A stretch of DNA of 64,000 nucleotides from Phycisphaerales bacterium (GTDB lineage Bacteria; Planctomycetota; Phycisphaerae; SM23-33): NCBI GenBank assembly GCA_018644725.1, contig JABGPZ010000094.1, forward strand, positions 1 through 64,000, read 5' to 3'. Below, one piece after another: positions 16,690 through 25,600 of this stretch (position 1 is the stretch's first letter; every line of letters begins with the position of its first letter). The notes beneath the pieces are model-generated. The model had not been told where the DNA came from. It worked only from the letters and a program-made list of their open reading frames with translations, and did no database searches. Both the position numbers and the translations under genes were made by a program.

Positions 16690-16702
16690 GAGGTGCAAAC
16701 AT

Positions 16703-16731
16703 AAAAAGGGCACCCACAAGGGGCGCCCTTA
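16703..16731 (-). terminator. Intrinsic terminator of the sigma54 activator gene
   Basis: Read on the minus strand: AAGGGC, inner GGG/CCC pairing around a TTGT loop, GCCCTT and then TTTTT (plus positions 16703-16707 are A). It lies between the convergent ygbA-like and activator genes. Confidence 0.7.
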
Positions 16732-16754
16732 CGAATTGATCTATGTTCTGGCGG

Positions 16755-18317
16755 CTACGCTTTGGTTCGGTATTTTCGGTAGTCGATTTGGAGTTGCTTG
16801 ATGCGGTAGCCGAGGATGCGCTGGGTGGTTTCGAGTTCGCGCGCGGCGGCAGAGACGTTTCCGCCGGTGCGTTTGAGCGCGTCGACGATGATGTCCCGTT
16901 CGAACAGCGCGACGCGGTCGGCGAGCGCGCCTTGGCCGGATGTGTCGGTCGCGTCAGAGGTCTGCAAGCTCGGCGGCAGGTGGTGGCCGCGGATCACGCC
17001 GTCGCTGCTGAGCAGCACAGCCCGCTCGATGCAGTTCTCCAGCTCGCGGACGTTGCCCGGCCAGTGGTAGACCATCATCATGTTGATCGCGGGTGTGGAG
17101 ATGCGCAGGATCGGTTTGCCCATTCGCTTGGCATAGCGCTCGGTGAAAAAGTCCGCCAACAGCGTCACGTCATCGCGCCGGTCGCGCAGCGGCGGCATGT
17201 GGATCGGGAACACGTTGATGCGGTAGAACAGGTCCTGACGGAACTCGCCAGCCTCGACCATCGCGTCGAGATCGCGGTGGGTCGCGCAGACAATCCGCAC
17301 GTTGGCCTTGCGATTTTCGTTGCTGCCGACACGCTGGTATTCGCGCTCCTGGAGAATGCGCAGGAGTTTGACCTGGGTCGAGTGGGAGAAGTCGCCGATT
17401 TCGTCGAGGAACAGCGTGCCCCCTTCGGCCTCTTCGATGCGCCCTTTGCGGGCCTGGAGCGCGCCGGTGAACGCGCCTTTTTCGTGGCCAAAGAGTTCGG
17501 ACTCGATGAGATTTTCGCTGAGCGCGGCGCAGTTGACCTTCACGAATGGTCCCTTTGCGCGCGGCGAGGAATAGTGAATCGCGTTGGCGACGAGTTCCTT
17601 GCCGGTCCCGCTTTCGCCGCCGATGAGTACCGAGGCATCCGAGGGCGAGACCTGGTGGATCAGGCGATAGACTTCGCGCATCGCGCCGGAATTGCCGATG
17701 AGGTTTTCCGGACGAAAGCGGTCTTCGAGCTGTTCGCGAAGGCGAAGGTTTTCTTCTTCGAGGTGTTGACGTTCGAAGGCGGACTGACGGCGGAAGTGGA
17801 CCGTTCGCGCGATCATGCTCGCGATGATTGAGACGCCCTGGGCGATGTCCTGGAGATCTTGCGCGGCGTCGAACTCCACGTCGCACGCGAGCGCGCCGAT
17901 GGATTCGTTGCCGAGGAGGATCGGCACACAGATAAAGCTGATCTCGTTGTCGGCGGTGACGCGACGTTTGTGGAGGCGGTCGAGAAAGTCCGGCTCTTCG
18001 GAAATCTTGGGGATGATCGCCTTGGTGCCAGTTTTGACCACGCGCCCGACAATGCCCTCGCCATGCAAATAGCGGGTCTCTTGCGCGCCGCGCGGAGAGA
18101 CATTGTGGGCGATTTCGGTCGTGATCTCGCTGCCATCGGCGCTGAGGAGCATCACCGTGCCGCGCAGCAGGGCCATCTCGCGGTCCATGACCTCGAGGAC
18201 TTCGGCGAGCATTTCACGTTGCGCAGTCCCGGCCGCGAGAATTTGACTGATTTGATACAATCCGTCGAGGCTTTGATGGCTTCCCGAGGCGGACGAAGTA
18301 GGTTGGAGTGAAGACAT
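16755..18317 (-). CDS. Sigma54-dependent activator, NifA-like (GAF-AAA-Fis)
   Basis: A 520-aa bacterial enhancer-binding protein. GAF sensor (about 20-175), linker coiled coil (175-200), AAA+ domain with Walker A GESGTGKE (234-241), the sigma54-contacting GAFTGA (281-286), Walker B TLFLDE (301-306), and a Fis-type HTH at the end ([24 protein letters not shown]). The architecture matches NifA/NorR; the HTH and GxxYRIK ending are NifA-like, but no nif genes are present, so a role in nitrogen fixation is not supported. It is divergent from a porin gene (249-bp spacer) and convergent with a YgbA-like gene. RBS TGGAGAA precedes the ATG; its GGAGAAAA is complementary to a loop of the small RNA at 47225-47357. 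Confidence 0.88.
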   Translation of the reverse strand: MSSLQPTSSASGSHQSLDGLYQISQILAAGTAQREMLAEVLEVMDREMALLRGTVMLLSADGSEITTEIAHNVSPRGAQETRYLHGEGIVGRVVKTGTKAIIPKISEEPDFLDRLHKRRVTADNEISFICVPILLGNESIGALACDVEFDAAQDLQDIAQGVSIIASMIARTVHFRRQSAFERQHLEEENLRLREQLEDRFRPENLIGNSGAMREVYRLIHQVSPSDASVLIGGESGTGKELVANAIHYSSPRAKGPFVKVNCAALSENLIESELFGHEKGAFTGALQARKGRIEEAEGGTLFLDEIGDFSHSTQVKLLRILQEREYQRVGSNENRKANVRIVCATHRDLDAMVEAGEFRQDLFYRINVFPIHMPPLRDRRDDVTLLADFFTERYAKRMGKPILRISTPAINMMMVYHWPGNVRELENCIERAVLLSSDGVIRGHHLPPSLQTSDATDTSGQGALADRVALFERDIIVDALKRTGGNVSAAARELETTQRILGYRIKQLQIDYRKYRTKA

Positions 18318-18566
18318 TGTTTTCTCCAGATTTGTCGCGGTCCTAATGCGATATTACAGAATTGTAACGAAATCGGTGGAAATTACAAGCATGAAGTGGG
18401 AATTGTGACGAGAAATGGATTTGTGCCGGTATGTTTGCAGGGAGTTGGAGACAAGTTGGGTGTCATGAAAAAAACAGTGCTCCGAGGGTCTTTTGGCTTG
18501 AACCGAGTGAGCGAAAATCGTATTTTTGAATGGTCAGCCCCACAACCGACAAGGAGGTCGAGAGTC

Positions 18567-19862
18567 ATGGCACGGACGCAATTTCATTTACTCGTGGTAA
18601 TTCTATTTCTGGTGAGCGGTGTAAGTTTGGCCGCACCACCGGCGGCCTCCAAGGACGACGACCTTCAGAAGCTTCGCAAGCAGATGGCGAAGATGGCCAA
18701 GCGCCTCGCCGAGCTGGAGAAGGACAAGAAGGCTGCGACCCTTTCGGCCGAGCAGAAAAATCTCATCAAAGAGATGATCCAGGACTCGGCGAAGAATCAG
18801 CCGGTCATGCCGAACTGGCTCGATGGGTTGACGTTCTCCGGCGACTTCCGTCTTCGCATGCAGAATGACGTCGCCAACAAGGGCGGCGGCGACCGCAATC
18901 GCGCACGATTCCGTTTGCGATTTGGGTTTACTAAGAAGTTCAATGACGAATGGCTCGTCGGTTTCCGTTTGGCCAGTGGCGACTCCGACATCGCCACGAG
19001 CACCAATCAGACCATGGGCGGCGCGTTTTCGAAGAAGTCGATTTGGCTCGATTTGGCCTATGCGAAGTACACGCCCAAGGCCGCGCCGGGCTTGGTGCTG
19101 GTCGCCGGGAAGATGAAAAATCCGCTGGTGACTTCCGGGCTGGTGTGGGATTCGGATGTGAACCCCGAAGGCATCGCCGGGATTTATTCCTGGGGCAGTG
19201 GCAACTTCAAGCCGTATGTCGCGGCGGGGTGGTTCTTTGGCTTCGAAGGCAAGCCCGGCAAGGCTCACGATGTGACGCTGCTGGCGATTCAGGGCGGCTT
19301 TGTCTGGCAGATTTCCAAGACCGCCAAATGGACCTCGGCCGTGACGTGGTACGACTGGGAAGACGTCGGCACGCTGAATACCGTCAATACGACGAAGTAC
19401 GGCAACAGCTCGGGCGTGATGGCGTTCCAGACGATCAACTTTACCAACAAGCTGGCCTTTGCCATGCCCAATCCATTTTCGACTTCGCGAAAGAGGATCC
19501 CGGTGGGGCTGACGCTTGACCTGATCCGCAACTGCGCCGACGAGGAAACCGCCAGCCGCTGGAAGGGCAACGACTTCGGCATGTACGCTGGAATCAAGGT
19601 CGGCCAGAACAAGAAAAAAGGCGACCTCTCTGCGAACTATGGCTACTTTTATATCGAAGCCAACGCCACGCCGGGCTACTTCCTCGATTCGAGCTTCGGC
19701 TGTGCGAACTCCCAAGGCCACGTCTTTAGCGTGACCTATAGCGTCTTCGCCGCGATGACCGTTCGCGGCCAGGTCTACCTGACCCAACCGATCATCACCC
19801 CGGGGGACTCGTCGAAAGACAATGACATCTCCGCTCGCATGGAACTTCTTTGGAAGTTCTAA
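18567..19862 (+). CDS. Putative outer-membrane porin (Porin_5-like)
   Basis: A 431-aa protein with a cleavable signal (MARTQFHLLVVILFLVSGVSLA), a short coiled coil (about 30-55: LQKLRKQMAKMAKRLAELEKD) that in such porins trimerises or binds peptidoglycan, then a beta-barrel domain starting SGDFRLRMQNDV and ending with aromatic Phe (MELLWKF). RNRARFRLRFGF and alternating hydrophobic strands are typical of 'putative porin' family members. AAGGAGGT at 18551-18558 fixes the ATG at 18567; the frame stays open upstream to 18396 but lacks coding character. Divergent to the sigma54 activator; a regulatory link is plausible but I could not find a convincing -24/-12 promoter. Confidence 0.78.
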   Translation: MARTQFHLLVVILFLVSGVSLAAPPAASKDDDLQKLRKQMAKMAKRLAELEKDKKAATLSAEQKNLIKEMIQDSAKNQPVMPNWLDGLTFSGDFRLRMQNDVANKGGGDRNRARFRLRFGFTKKFNDEWLVGFRLASGDSDIATSTNQTMGGAFSKKSIWLDLAYAKYTPKAAPGLVLVAGKMKNPLVTSGLVWDSDVNPEGIAGIYSWGSGNFKPYVAAGWFFGFEGKPGKAHDVTLLAIQGGFVWQISKTAKWTSAVTWYDWEDVGTLNTVNTTKYGNSSGVMAFQTINFTNKLAFAMPNPFSTSRKRIPVGLTLDLIRNCADEETASRWKGNDFGMYAGIKVGQNKKKGDLSANYGYFYIEANATPGYFLDSSFGCANSQGHVFSVTYSVFAAMTVRGQVYLTQPIITPGDSSKDNDISARMELLWKF

Positions 19863-19922
19863 GCTCTCCGCATTAGGACCGCGCGCTCGTACGCTCCATG
19901 ATGTCGCGCGACCTATGTATTG

Positions 19923-19956
19923 TCCCTGATGGTTCCATCACCATCGGGGATTTTTA
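19923..19956 (+). terminator. Intrinsic terminator after the porin gene
   Basis: TCCCTGATGG, 8-nt loop, CCATCGGGGA with one G-U pair, then T5 at 19951-19955. Confidence 0.8.
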
Positions 19957-20011
19957 TTGTCCCGAGCGGGGTTGCGGGAATCTCGCGGCGACCTGCGGCC
20001 ACTGCGTGATC

Positions 20012-20040
20012 TTGTATCTCTGCTAGAGTGCGGGTATAGT
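20012..20040 (+). promoter_or_regulatory. Promoter of a probable leaderless gene
   Basis: TTGTAT (20012-20017), 17-bp spacer, TATAGT (20035-20040), then only 6 nt to the ATG at 20047. Transcription would start at or next to the start codon; no usable Shine-Dalgarno fits in that space. Confidence 0.6.
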
Positions 20041-20046
20041 GGGGCG

Positions 20047-21174
20047 ATGGGCACACCACTTCGAATTTTGGCGCTGGAGGGCTACTACGGCGGGAGTCAC
20101 CGCGCGTTTCTCGATTCCGTGATCGCCGGGAGCTCTCATGCTTGGACGGTGCTTTCCGAGCCTGCGTCGCACTGGAAATGGCGGATGTTTCATTCGTCGA
20201 TCACGCTGGCGGACAAGGCCCGCGCACTGGTCGAGGCGGGGGAAGAGTTTGACGTTTTGTTGTGCGGCGGCATGGTGAACCTCGCCGAGTTTCGCGCGTT
20301 TGCGCCTGCGGACATTTCGTCGCTGCCGTCGGTGTTGTATGTCCACGAAAATCAGATCGCCTATCCGTTGCGCGACGGCCAAAAGCAGGATTACCGCTTC
20401 GGGCTGATTCAGCTCGCGAGCGCACTTGCGGCGGATCGCGTGTGGTTCAACTCCGAGTACAATCGTGCGACGATGCTCGACGGCCTCGCGGCGTGGTTCA
20501 AAACGCTTCCCCCCGCAGGGATGGCCGCGAAGCTTCCGCTCGTGCGCGATCGCAGCGAAATTGTCTATCCCGGTGTGGCGCTGCCGCAGGTGGTGGCGCG
20601 CGACGGGCGAACCGGGCCGCTGCATATTCTCTGGGCGCATCGATGGGAATATGACAAGCAGCCCGCCGTCTTGCTGGGCGCATTGCGCGAGTTGCGCCGG
20701 CGGGGCGTCGAGTTCCGCCTGAGCGTGATCGGCGAGCAGTTCCGCACCCACCCCGGCGAGTTCGAAACGATTCACGCCGAGTTTGCCGAGGCCATTGTGC
20801 GCTGGGGCTATCAGCCGACGCGGGAGGACTATCTCGCGGCATTGGCCGAGGCGGATGTCGCGGTGTCGACGGCGAGTCACGAATTTTTTGGCATTGGCAT
20901 GGTCGAGGCCGCCGGCGCGGGATGCGCGGTGGCACTGCCGGACGATTTGGCCTATCCCGACGTGTTTGGCCGCGAGGAGAATCCCGAGTGGTTCTATCCG
21001 TCGGGTGAGGCGAATGCGCTGGCGAAGATGCTGGCGGGGCTTTCGCCAGAGACGGCGGCAGAGCGAGGCATGGCTGCGCGGCGGCGTGTGGAACGGTACG
21101 AGCTTGCCGCGAGTGTGGCGGCGATGGACAGCAAACTTTTGGCCTTGGCCGAAATGGGGACGACACATGAGTGA
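20047..21174 (+). CDS. tRNA-queuosine mannosyltransferase-like protein (DUF3524/GTDC1 family)
   Basis: A 375-aa GT4-type glycosyltransferase. The N-terminus ILALEGYYGGSHRAFLD and VLYVHENQIAYP are hallmark motifs of the DUF3524/GTDC1 family, whose animal member (QTMAN) adds mannose to queuosine in tRNA-Asp. The C-terminal half has the GT-B nucleotide-sugar site: ILWAHRWEYDKQP and STASHEFFGIGMVEAAGAGC. I infer modification of queuosine in tRNA; the bacterial substrate is less well established. The start at 20047 is chosen because the family motif begins there. It is separated from the porin gene by a terminator and has its own promoter; it overlaps the following flavoprotein gene by 8 bp. Confidence 0.8.
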   Translation: MGTPLRILALEGYYGGSHRAFLDSVIAGSSHAWTVLSEPASHWKWRMFHSSITLADKARALVEAGEEFDVLLCGGMVNLAEFRAFAPADISSLPSVLYVHENQIAYPLRDGQKQDYRFGLIQLASALAADRVWFNSEYNRATMLDGLAAWFKTLPPAGMAAKLPLVRDRSEIVYPGVALPQVVARDGRTGPLHILWAHRWEYDKQPAVLLGALRELRRRGVEFRLSVIGEQFRTHPGEFETIHAEFAEAIVRWGYQPTREDYLAALAEADVAVSTASHEFFGIGMVEAAGAGCAVALPDDLAYPDVFGREENPEWFYPSGEANALAKMLAGLSPETAAERGMAARRRVERYELAASVAAMDSKLLALAEMGTTHE

Positions 21175-22417
21175 ACCGGAATTTGATTTTGACGTGATTG
21201 TCATCGGCGGCGGCCCGGCCGGTTTGACGGCGGCGATTGCTGCGGCTGAGGCCGGCCGGCGTGTCCTCGTGTTTGAGCGCCTTCAGCGCCCCGGGCGAAA
21301 ACTGCTCGCCACGGGCGGCGGGCGATGCAACCTTACGCGCGATGAAACGCCGAAACAACTCGCGGCCGAATTTGGCCGGCGACGACATTTTATTATGCCT
21401 GCGCTGTGGGGCCTCTCGCCGGAAATGTTGCGCTATTGGCTTGCGGAGATCGGTATCGAGACCGAGGCCGATGAGCAGGGGCGGGTCTATCCCGCGTCGC
21501 ACAAAGCCGTCAATGTGCTGACGGCGTTGATGGATCGTTGCAAAGCGGTGGGGATGGTCTTTCGTTGCGGCGCGAGCGTTGGGGAAATTCGTGTCGACGA
21601 GGGTCGCGCAGTTGGCGTGGTGGATGTGCGCGGCCGGGAGTTTTCGGCCAAGGCGGTCGTTCTGGCGGCGGGCGGAATGTGCATGCCCAAGCTCGGCAGT
21701 GACGGCAGCGGGTTCATGCTGGCAGAGGCGGCGGGCCATTCGTTGTCCGAGCCCGTGCCCGCGCTGGTGTCGCTGGAAACGCGCGAGAAATTCGTGGCTG
21801 ATCTTGCGGGCGTGGTGACGAATTGTCGTGTGCGGCTTGGGCTCAAGGGCCCCGCGGGTGCGCCGCGCGAAGGCGAATTATTGTTCACGCATCGCGGTGT
21901 GTCTGGGCCGGTGATTTTGGATTTGTCCGGCGAGGTTTCCCAGATGCTCGACGAACTTGACGAGGTTGGAATGCGGATCGAACTTGTCGCGGGGATGACG
22001 GCCGAGGCGTGGCGCGAGCAGTTTGCCGCGTGGCGGGAAGCGGCGTCGGCGAAGAGTGTTCGGAAACTTCTCGGCGAGCATCTTGTTCTGCGCTTGGCGG
22101 ATGTGGTGTGCGGGTTGGCGGAGATCGATTCGACGCGCCCCCTGGCGGAAGTTGGCGCCAAGGCGATCCGGCGACTTTGTGAAATTCTCGGCTCGATGGA
22201 ACTCACCATTGTGGACACAGCCGGATTCGACGCGGCGATGGTCACGCGCGGGGGAGTGCGCCTCGGCGAGGTCAACGAAGAAACGCTTGAATCGCGCATC
22301 GTCAATGGCCTGTTTTTCGCGGGCGAAGTGCTCGACATCGCCGGGCCGTGCGGCGGGTACAATCTGACGTGGGCATTCGCCTCGGGCAAGCTCGCGGGAG
22401 AATCCGCAGCGGGGTAA
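21167..22417 (+). CDS. FAD-dependent oxidoreductase, HI0933/YhiN family
   Basis: A 416-aa flavoprotein of the HI0933/YhiN/BaiN-type group. FAD-binding Rossmann motif VIVIGGGPAGLTAA near residue 10-23, the family signature GRKLLATGGGRCNLT (about 43-57), VVLAAGGMCMPKLGSDGSG (about 165-183), and the C-terminal FFAGEVLDIAGPCGGYNLTWAF motif that closes the FAD site. Physiological substrate unknown in most members. The ATG at 21167 overlaps the previous stop by 8 bp, so translation is likely coupled with the glycosyltransferase. Full length for the family. Confidence 0.88.
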   Translation: MSEPEFDFDVIVIGGGPAGLTAAIAAAEAGRRVLVFERLQRPGRKLLATGGGRCNLTRDETPKQLAAEFGRRRHFIMPALWGLSPEMLRYWLAEIGIETEADEQGRVYPASHKAVNVLTALMDRCKAVGMVFRCGASVGEIRVDEGRAVGVVDVRGREFSAKAVVLAAGGMCMPKLGSDGSGFMLAEAAGHSLSEPVPALVSLETREKFVADLAGVVTNCRVRLGLKGPAGAPREGELLFTHRGVSGPVILDLSGEVSQMLDELDEVGMRIELVAGMTAEAWREQFAAWREAASAKSVRKLLGEHLVLRLADVVCGLAEIDSTRPLAEVGAKAIRRLCEILGSMELTIVDTAGFDAAMVTRGGVRLGEVNEETLESRIVNGLFFAGEVLDIAGPCGGYNLTWAFASGKLAGESAAG

Positions 22418-23215
22418 CTATTTCGGTTGTTGCGCGGGGTCCTGTTTGTAGAACGCCTTGAATTGTTCGTAGAGATCGGGGTGGAGGCGCAACAGTTGGT
22501 GGGGCTGTTCGAAAAATTCTTCGGTGACCACGGCGAAGAACTCGGCCGGGTTGGTCGCGCCATATTTGTCGAGTGATGATTTGCGGTGTCGCATGGCCGC
22601 GTCGACGAGTTTCTGATATTCCGTGCCAAGCACCCGCGCCCACGGGCCATATTGACGCCGGTCGCCGAGGACCGGTGCGCCGTCGGTTCGGCCGGATTCA
22701 TCGTCGAGTTGGTGCGCGAATTCGTGGAACACCACATTGTGGCCGTCGGCGTCGTTTGCCAGGCCCATCTCGACGTTGCACCAGCTCAGCACGATCGGCC
22801 CGCGGTGCCAGCTTTCGCCGAGGATCGTCGAGTCGCTTTCGATTGCCAGCCCGCCCTCGAAGTGTCGCATCGTGGTGCGCTCGTACTGCTGGGGATAGAC
22901 GAAGATGGACGTCAGCGAGGGGTAGCATCGCGCCTGATTGTCCTCGAAGCCCACCAGCAACATGCACGCGGCGGCCGCGATGGTCACGCGGATCTCGTCG
23001 GTCATCTCCAGGCCGTCGCAGCCGGTGAATTCTTTCTCGGCGAGGAAAATCTGTGTCCAGTCTTCGAGCCGTTTTTGCCCGGCCGTGTCGAGACGGGAAT
23101 AGGCCGGAATCCGTCGCGCGATGATCTCGCGCCAGGCCTCAGAGAAGGGCGCCTGGCGGATCTTTGCCCAGCGGCGCTTGCGGAAGTGATGCGTGATGCG
23201 TTGAATATAGAACAT
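22418..23215 (-). CDS. mtfA: Zinc peptidase, MtfA-like (M90)
   Basis: A 265-aa protein with the MtfA fold signature: VVFHEFAHQLDDESGRTDG with HEFAH at 164-168 as the zinc site, plus NPAEFFAVVTEEFFEQP where the downstream Glu supplies the third ligand. E. coli MtfA is a soluble aminopeptidase-like protein that also titrates the Mlc repressor of glucose uptake; whether that regulatory role applies here is unknown. The start (CAT at 23213-23215) lies 6 nt after a TACCAT -10 box with a 17-bp spaced TTGCAT, without a Shine-Dalgarno, so it is probably leaderless. Divergent from the epimerase gene by 75 bp. Confidence 0.87.
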   Translation of the reverse strand: MFYIQRITHHFRKRRWAKIRQAPFSEAWREIIARRIPAYSRLDTAGQKRLEDWTQIFLAEKEFTGCDGLEMTDEIRVTIAAAACMLLVGFEDNQARCYPSLTSIFVYPQQYERTTMRHFEGGLAIESDSTILGESWHRGPIVLSWCNVEMGLANDADGHNVVFHEFAHQLDDESGRTDGAPVLGDRRQYGPWARVLGTEYQKLVDAAMRHRKSSLDKYGATNPAEFFAVVTEEFFEQPHQLLRLHPDLYEQFKAFYKQDPAQQPK

Positions 23216-23221
23216 GCTTCG

Positions 23222-23250
23222 ATGGTAGCGGTTTGGGATTTCGCATGCAA
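23222..23250 (-). promoter_or_regulatory. Leaderless-type promoter of the mtfA-like gene
   Basis: Minus strand TTGCAT (23250-23245), 17-bp spacer, TACCAT (23227-23222), then 6 nt to the ATG at 23215. Confidence 0.5.
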
Positions 23251-23255
23251 GCCAA

Positions 23256-23284
23256 TTGCGACGCGGCGCGTGGTTTGGTATGCT
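23256..23284 (+). promoter_or_regulatory. Leaderless-type promoter of the epimerase gene
   Basis: TTGCGA (23256-23261), 17-bp spacer, TATGCT (23279-23284), 6 nt to the ATG at 23291. Back to back with the minus-strand promoter of the mtfA-like gene. Confidence 0.5.
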
Positions 23285-23290
23285 CGGGGG

Positions 23291-24271
23291 ATGAACAATG
23301 CAGCGACAACTCGGACGGTTTTGATTACGGGCGGCGGCGGCTTCATCGGTTCGCACCTCGTCGAGCGGATGCTCGCCGATGGCTGGGCGGTGGTGGTGTT
23401 GGACGATTTTTCCACCGGCCGACGCGAAAACCTTATGGCCGTTGCGGAGTCTGCCGCATTGCAGATTGTCGAAGGGTCGGTGTGTGACGCGCCGCTGGTG
23501 GCCCGGCTGGTCGCCGAGGCCGACGCGGTGGTGCATCTTGCTGCGGCGGTGGGGGTGCGTCTGATCGTCGAGCAACCCGCGCGAACGCTGGAGACGAATA
23601 TTCAAGGCGCGACGAACGTACTCGACGCAGCCGCCGCTGGCGGAACGCGAATTCTGCTGGCGTCGACGAGCGAAGTCTATGGCAAGTCCAGCGCCGTGCC
23701 GTTCACCGAAGAGGCCGACCTGGTTCTCGGCCCGAGCACGCACAGCCGCTGGGGCTATGCGTGCAGCAAGCTCGCGGACGAATTTCTTGCGATGGCATAC
23801 CACGCCCAAAGTGCGCTACCCGTGACGGTCTGCCGACTGTTCAATACGGTCGGCCCGCGCCAGGTCGGGCGCTATGGCATGGTCGTTCCGCGTTTTGTGG
23901 ACTGGGCGCTCGCCGGCAAACCGTTGGAGGTCTATGGCCGCGGCGAACAGACGCGCTGCTTCTGCCACGTCGGTGATACCGTAGAAGCGCTGGCGCGATT
24001 GCTGGCGAATGACGAGGCCGCTGGCGAGGTGGTCAACGTGGGGGCCGACGCGGAAATTTCGATTCTGGATCTCGCTCGGCGCGTGAATGAAAGTACGGAC
24101 AACGCTGCGGGGGTTGTCCATCGCACGGCTGAGGAAGCCTACGGCCGGGACGTCGAAGACATGCAACGCCGCGTACCATCCATCGATAAACTTGAAGCGC
24201 TCACCGCCTTCCGCCCTCAGCGCACTCTCGACGACATCCTTCGCGACGTCATCGCAGAAAAAAAGGGCTAG
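23291..24271 (+). CDS. NAD-dependent nucleotide-sugar epimerase/dehydratase
   Basis: A 326-aa extended SDR enzyme: NAD motif GGGGFIGSH (14-22), Asp38-Asp39 after the second strand, catalytic S-Y-K with STSEVYGK (126-132) and Tyr156-x3-Lys160, and the RLFNTVGPRQ substrate-loop motif found in UDP-glucuronate decarboxylases and UDP-glucose epimerases. FHVGDTVEA-like CFCHVGDTVEALARLL is typical of the decarboxylase branch. Exact sugar substrate not decided. No Shine-Dalgarno; the ATG is at the predicted transcription start. Confidence 0.85.
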   Translation: MNNAATTRTVLITGGGGFIGSHLVERMLADGWAVVVLDDFSTGRRENLMAVAESAALQIVEGSVCDAPLVARLVAEADAVVHLAAAVGVRLIVEQPARTLETNIQGATNVLDAAAAGGTRILLASTSEVYGKSSAVPFTEEADLVLGPSTHSRWGYACSKLADEFLAMAYHAQSALPVTVCRLFNTVGPRQVGRYGMVVPRFVDWALAGKPLEVYGRGEQTRCFCHVGDTVEALARLLANDEAAGEVVNVGADAEISILDLARRVNESTDNAAGVVHRTAEEAYGRDVEDMQRRVPSIDKLEALTAFRPQRTLDDILRDVIAEKKG

Positions 24272-24338
24272 AAGAACACTCGACAGGCAAGCGTCATTTG
24301 TAAAGAGTCACAGGGTCCCGCGTAGTTCTTTTGGGTGC

Positions 24339-24542
24339 CTAGCAGGCGAATGTCATTTGCTTGGGCACAAAATAGCGGTCGTAGCGGTGGGGGGCTTGGC
24401 CAAAGGCCATGCGCGGCATCTCGAGAATATGAAGATGGTCGAGATACTCTTCGAGGTCGTTCTCGTTGAAGTCGGCCAAAAAGCCCGGCTCGGCGGAGAG
24501 GTTAATCTTCATGATTTCGTCAATCATTTCACGCTTGGTCAT
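24339..24542 (-). CDS. Small conserved-looking hypothetical protein
   Basis: A 67-aa soluble protein beginning MTKREMIDEIMKINLSAEP. It looks like a helical hairpin (LADFNENDLEEYLDHLHIL), ending with a basic/aromatic tail HRYDRYFVPKQMTFAC. I recall similar short proteins with a TKxELIDxI...FLxxF...YLxHL pattern in other bacteria but cannot name a family. A very good RBS (AAGGAGGATCAGATT before the ATG at 24542) supports expression. It sits alone between the epimerase and ispA genes. Just downstream, around 24290-24310, the last codons appear to be repeated in degenerate form. Confidence 0.65.
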   Translation of the reverse strand: MTKREMIDEIMKINLSAEPGFLADFNENDLEEYLDHLHILEMPRMAFGQAPHRYDRYFVPKQMTFAC

Positions 24543-24663
24543 AATCTGATCCTCCTTGTATGGCGCGCATAACATCAATCCTTTGATGTAGCTATGAACT
24601 ATATCGACAGTTTTTCCTGCGGACTTTACAAAAAATGAGTCGCCGTGGAGGGGGTCGGATTGC

Positions 24664-24692
24664 TTTACGGGGGAGGGGAAAAAGTGTATACT
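24664..24692 (+). promoter_or_regulatory. Leaderless-type promoter of ispA
   Basis: TTTACG (24664-24669), 17-bp spacer, TATACT (24687-24692), 7 nt to the ATG at 24700. Confidence 0.5.
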
Positions 24693-24699
24693 GCGCACC

Positions 24700-25596
24700 A
24701 TGCAATCGGAACCGACATCGACAACCCGAACCTTGGGCGACCTGCTTTCGCCGCTGGCGGCCCAGGCCGAGGCGGCTTTGGCGCAGTATCTTCCCGAAGA
24801 GGCCTCCCCCGAGGCGCTTACGGCGGGAATGCAGTATTGCGTCGAAGGCGGAAAACGGTTGCGCCCTGCACTGGTCTATCTTGCCTACAATGCTTGCGGT
24901 GGCGGCGACGATGAGCTTGCCGCCCGATGCGCAGCCGCGATCGAAATGGTCCACGTCTATTCGCTGGTGCACGACGATTTGCCCGCGATGGACGACGACG
25001 CCTTGCGCCGAGGGCGACCGACGGCGCATGTGAAATTCGGCGAGGCGATGGCGATCCTCATCGGCGACGCGCTTTTGACGCGTGCGATGGCGGCAATTGC
25101 CGAACGCGGGACCGCCTCGGCGGCGCTATGCGTGGCCGAGCTTGCTACGGGCGCGGGATGCTCGGGCATGGTCGCGGGACAGGTTGCAGACATGGAACTT
25201 TGCGAGGTCGCCGACGGGCTCGAAGGCCTCGAATCGATTCATCGTCGCAAAACGGCTGCACTGCTGGTTGCGGCACTGCGCATGGGCGCGTTGGCGGCCG
25301 GCGCGAGCGAAGCTCAGCTTGCCGCGTTGACGACCTATGGCGAAAAACTCGGATTGGCGTTCCAGGTCTTCGACGACCTGCTGGACGTGACGGCCTCGGC
25401 GGCGGAACTCGGAAAAACGCCCGGCAAAGATGCCGCTGGCGGAAAACAGACTATGGCCTCGTTGCTGGGGCTCGACGGCGCGCGCGAATTTGGCGAGCGT
25501 CTCACGGCGGATGCCGTTGCGGCGCTAGCGCCCCTCGGCGGCGCGAGCGAACCCCTGACCTTGCTGGCAGAATACCTCACCACACGGCGGAATTAA
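24700..25596 (+). CDS. ispA: Polyprenyl (farnesyl/geranylgeranyl) diphosphate synthase
   Basis: A 298-aa short-chain trans-prenyltransferase. The first Asp-rich motif DDLPAMDDD (92-100) has the bacterial type II two-residue insert, and the second is DDLLD (226-230); GGKRLRP (50-56) binds IPP. Length and the DDxxxxD form match IspA. It condenses IPP with allylic diphosphates in the cytoplasm. The dxs gene begins 4 bp after its stop, so both MEP-pathway supply and chain elongation are expressed together. Probable leaderless start. Confidence 0.92.
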   Translation: MQSEPTSTTRTLGDLLSPLAAQAEAALAQYLPEEASPEALTAGMQYCVEGGKRLRPALVYLAYNACGGGDDELAARCAAAIEMVHVYSLVHDDLPAMDDDALRRGRPTAHVKFGEAMAILIGDALLTRAMAAIAERGTASAALCVAELATGAGCSGMVAGQVADMELCEVADGLEGLESIHRRKTAALLVAALRMGALAAGASEAQLAALTTYGEKLGLAFQVFDDLLDVTASAAELGKTPGKDAAGGKQTMASLLGLDGAREFGERLTADAVAALAPLGGASEPLTLLAEYLTTRRN

Positions 25597-25600
25597 ATCT

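Noticed and set aside
16755-18317. Nitrogen-fixation role for the NifA-like activator.
   Set aside because: Only domain similarity; no nif genes or nif-type promoters occur in the window.
18421-18440. Possible sigma54 -24/-12 promoter before the porin (TGCCGG-N5-TTGCA).
   Set aside because: The -24 element lacks the invariant GG at the right distance; only the -12 half fits.
18396-18566. Extended N-terminus of the porin gene.
   Set aside because: A perfect Shine-Dalgarno and signal peptide place the start at 18567.
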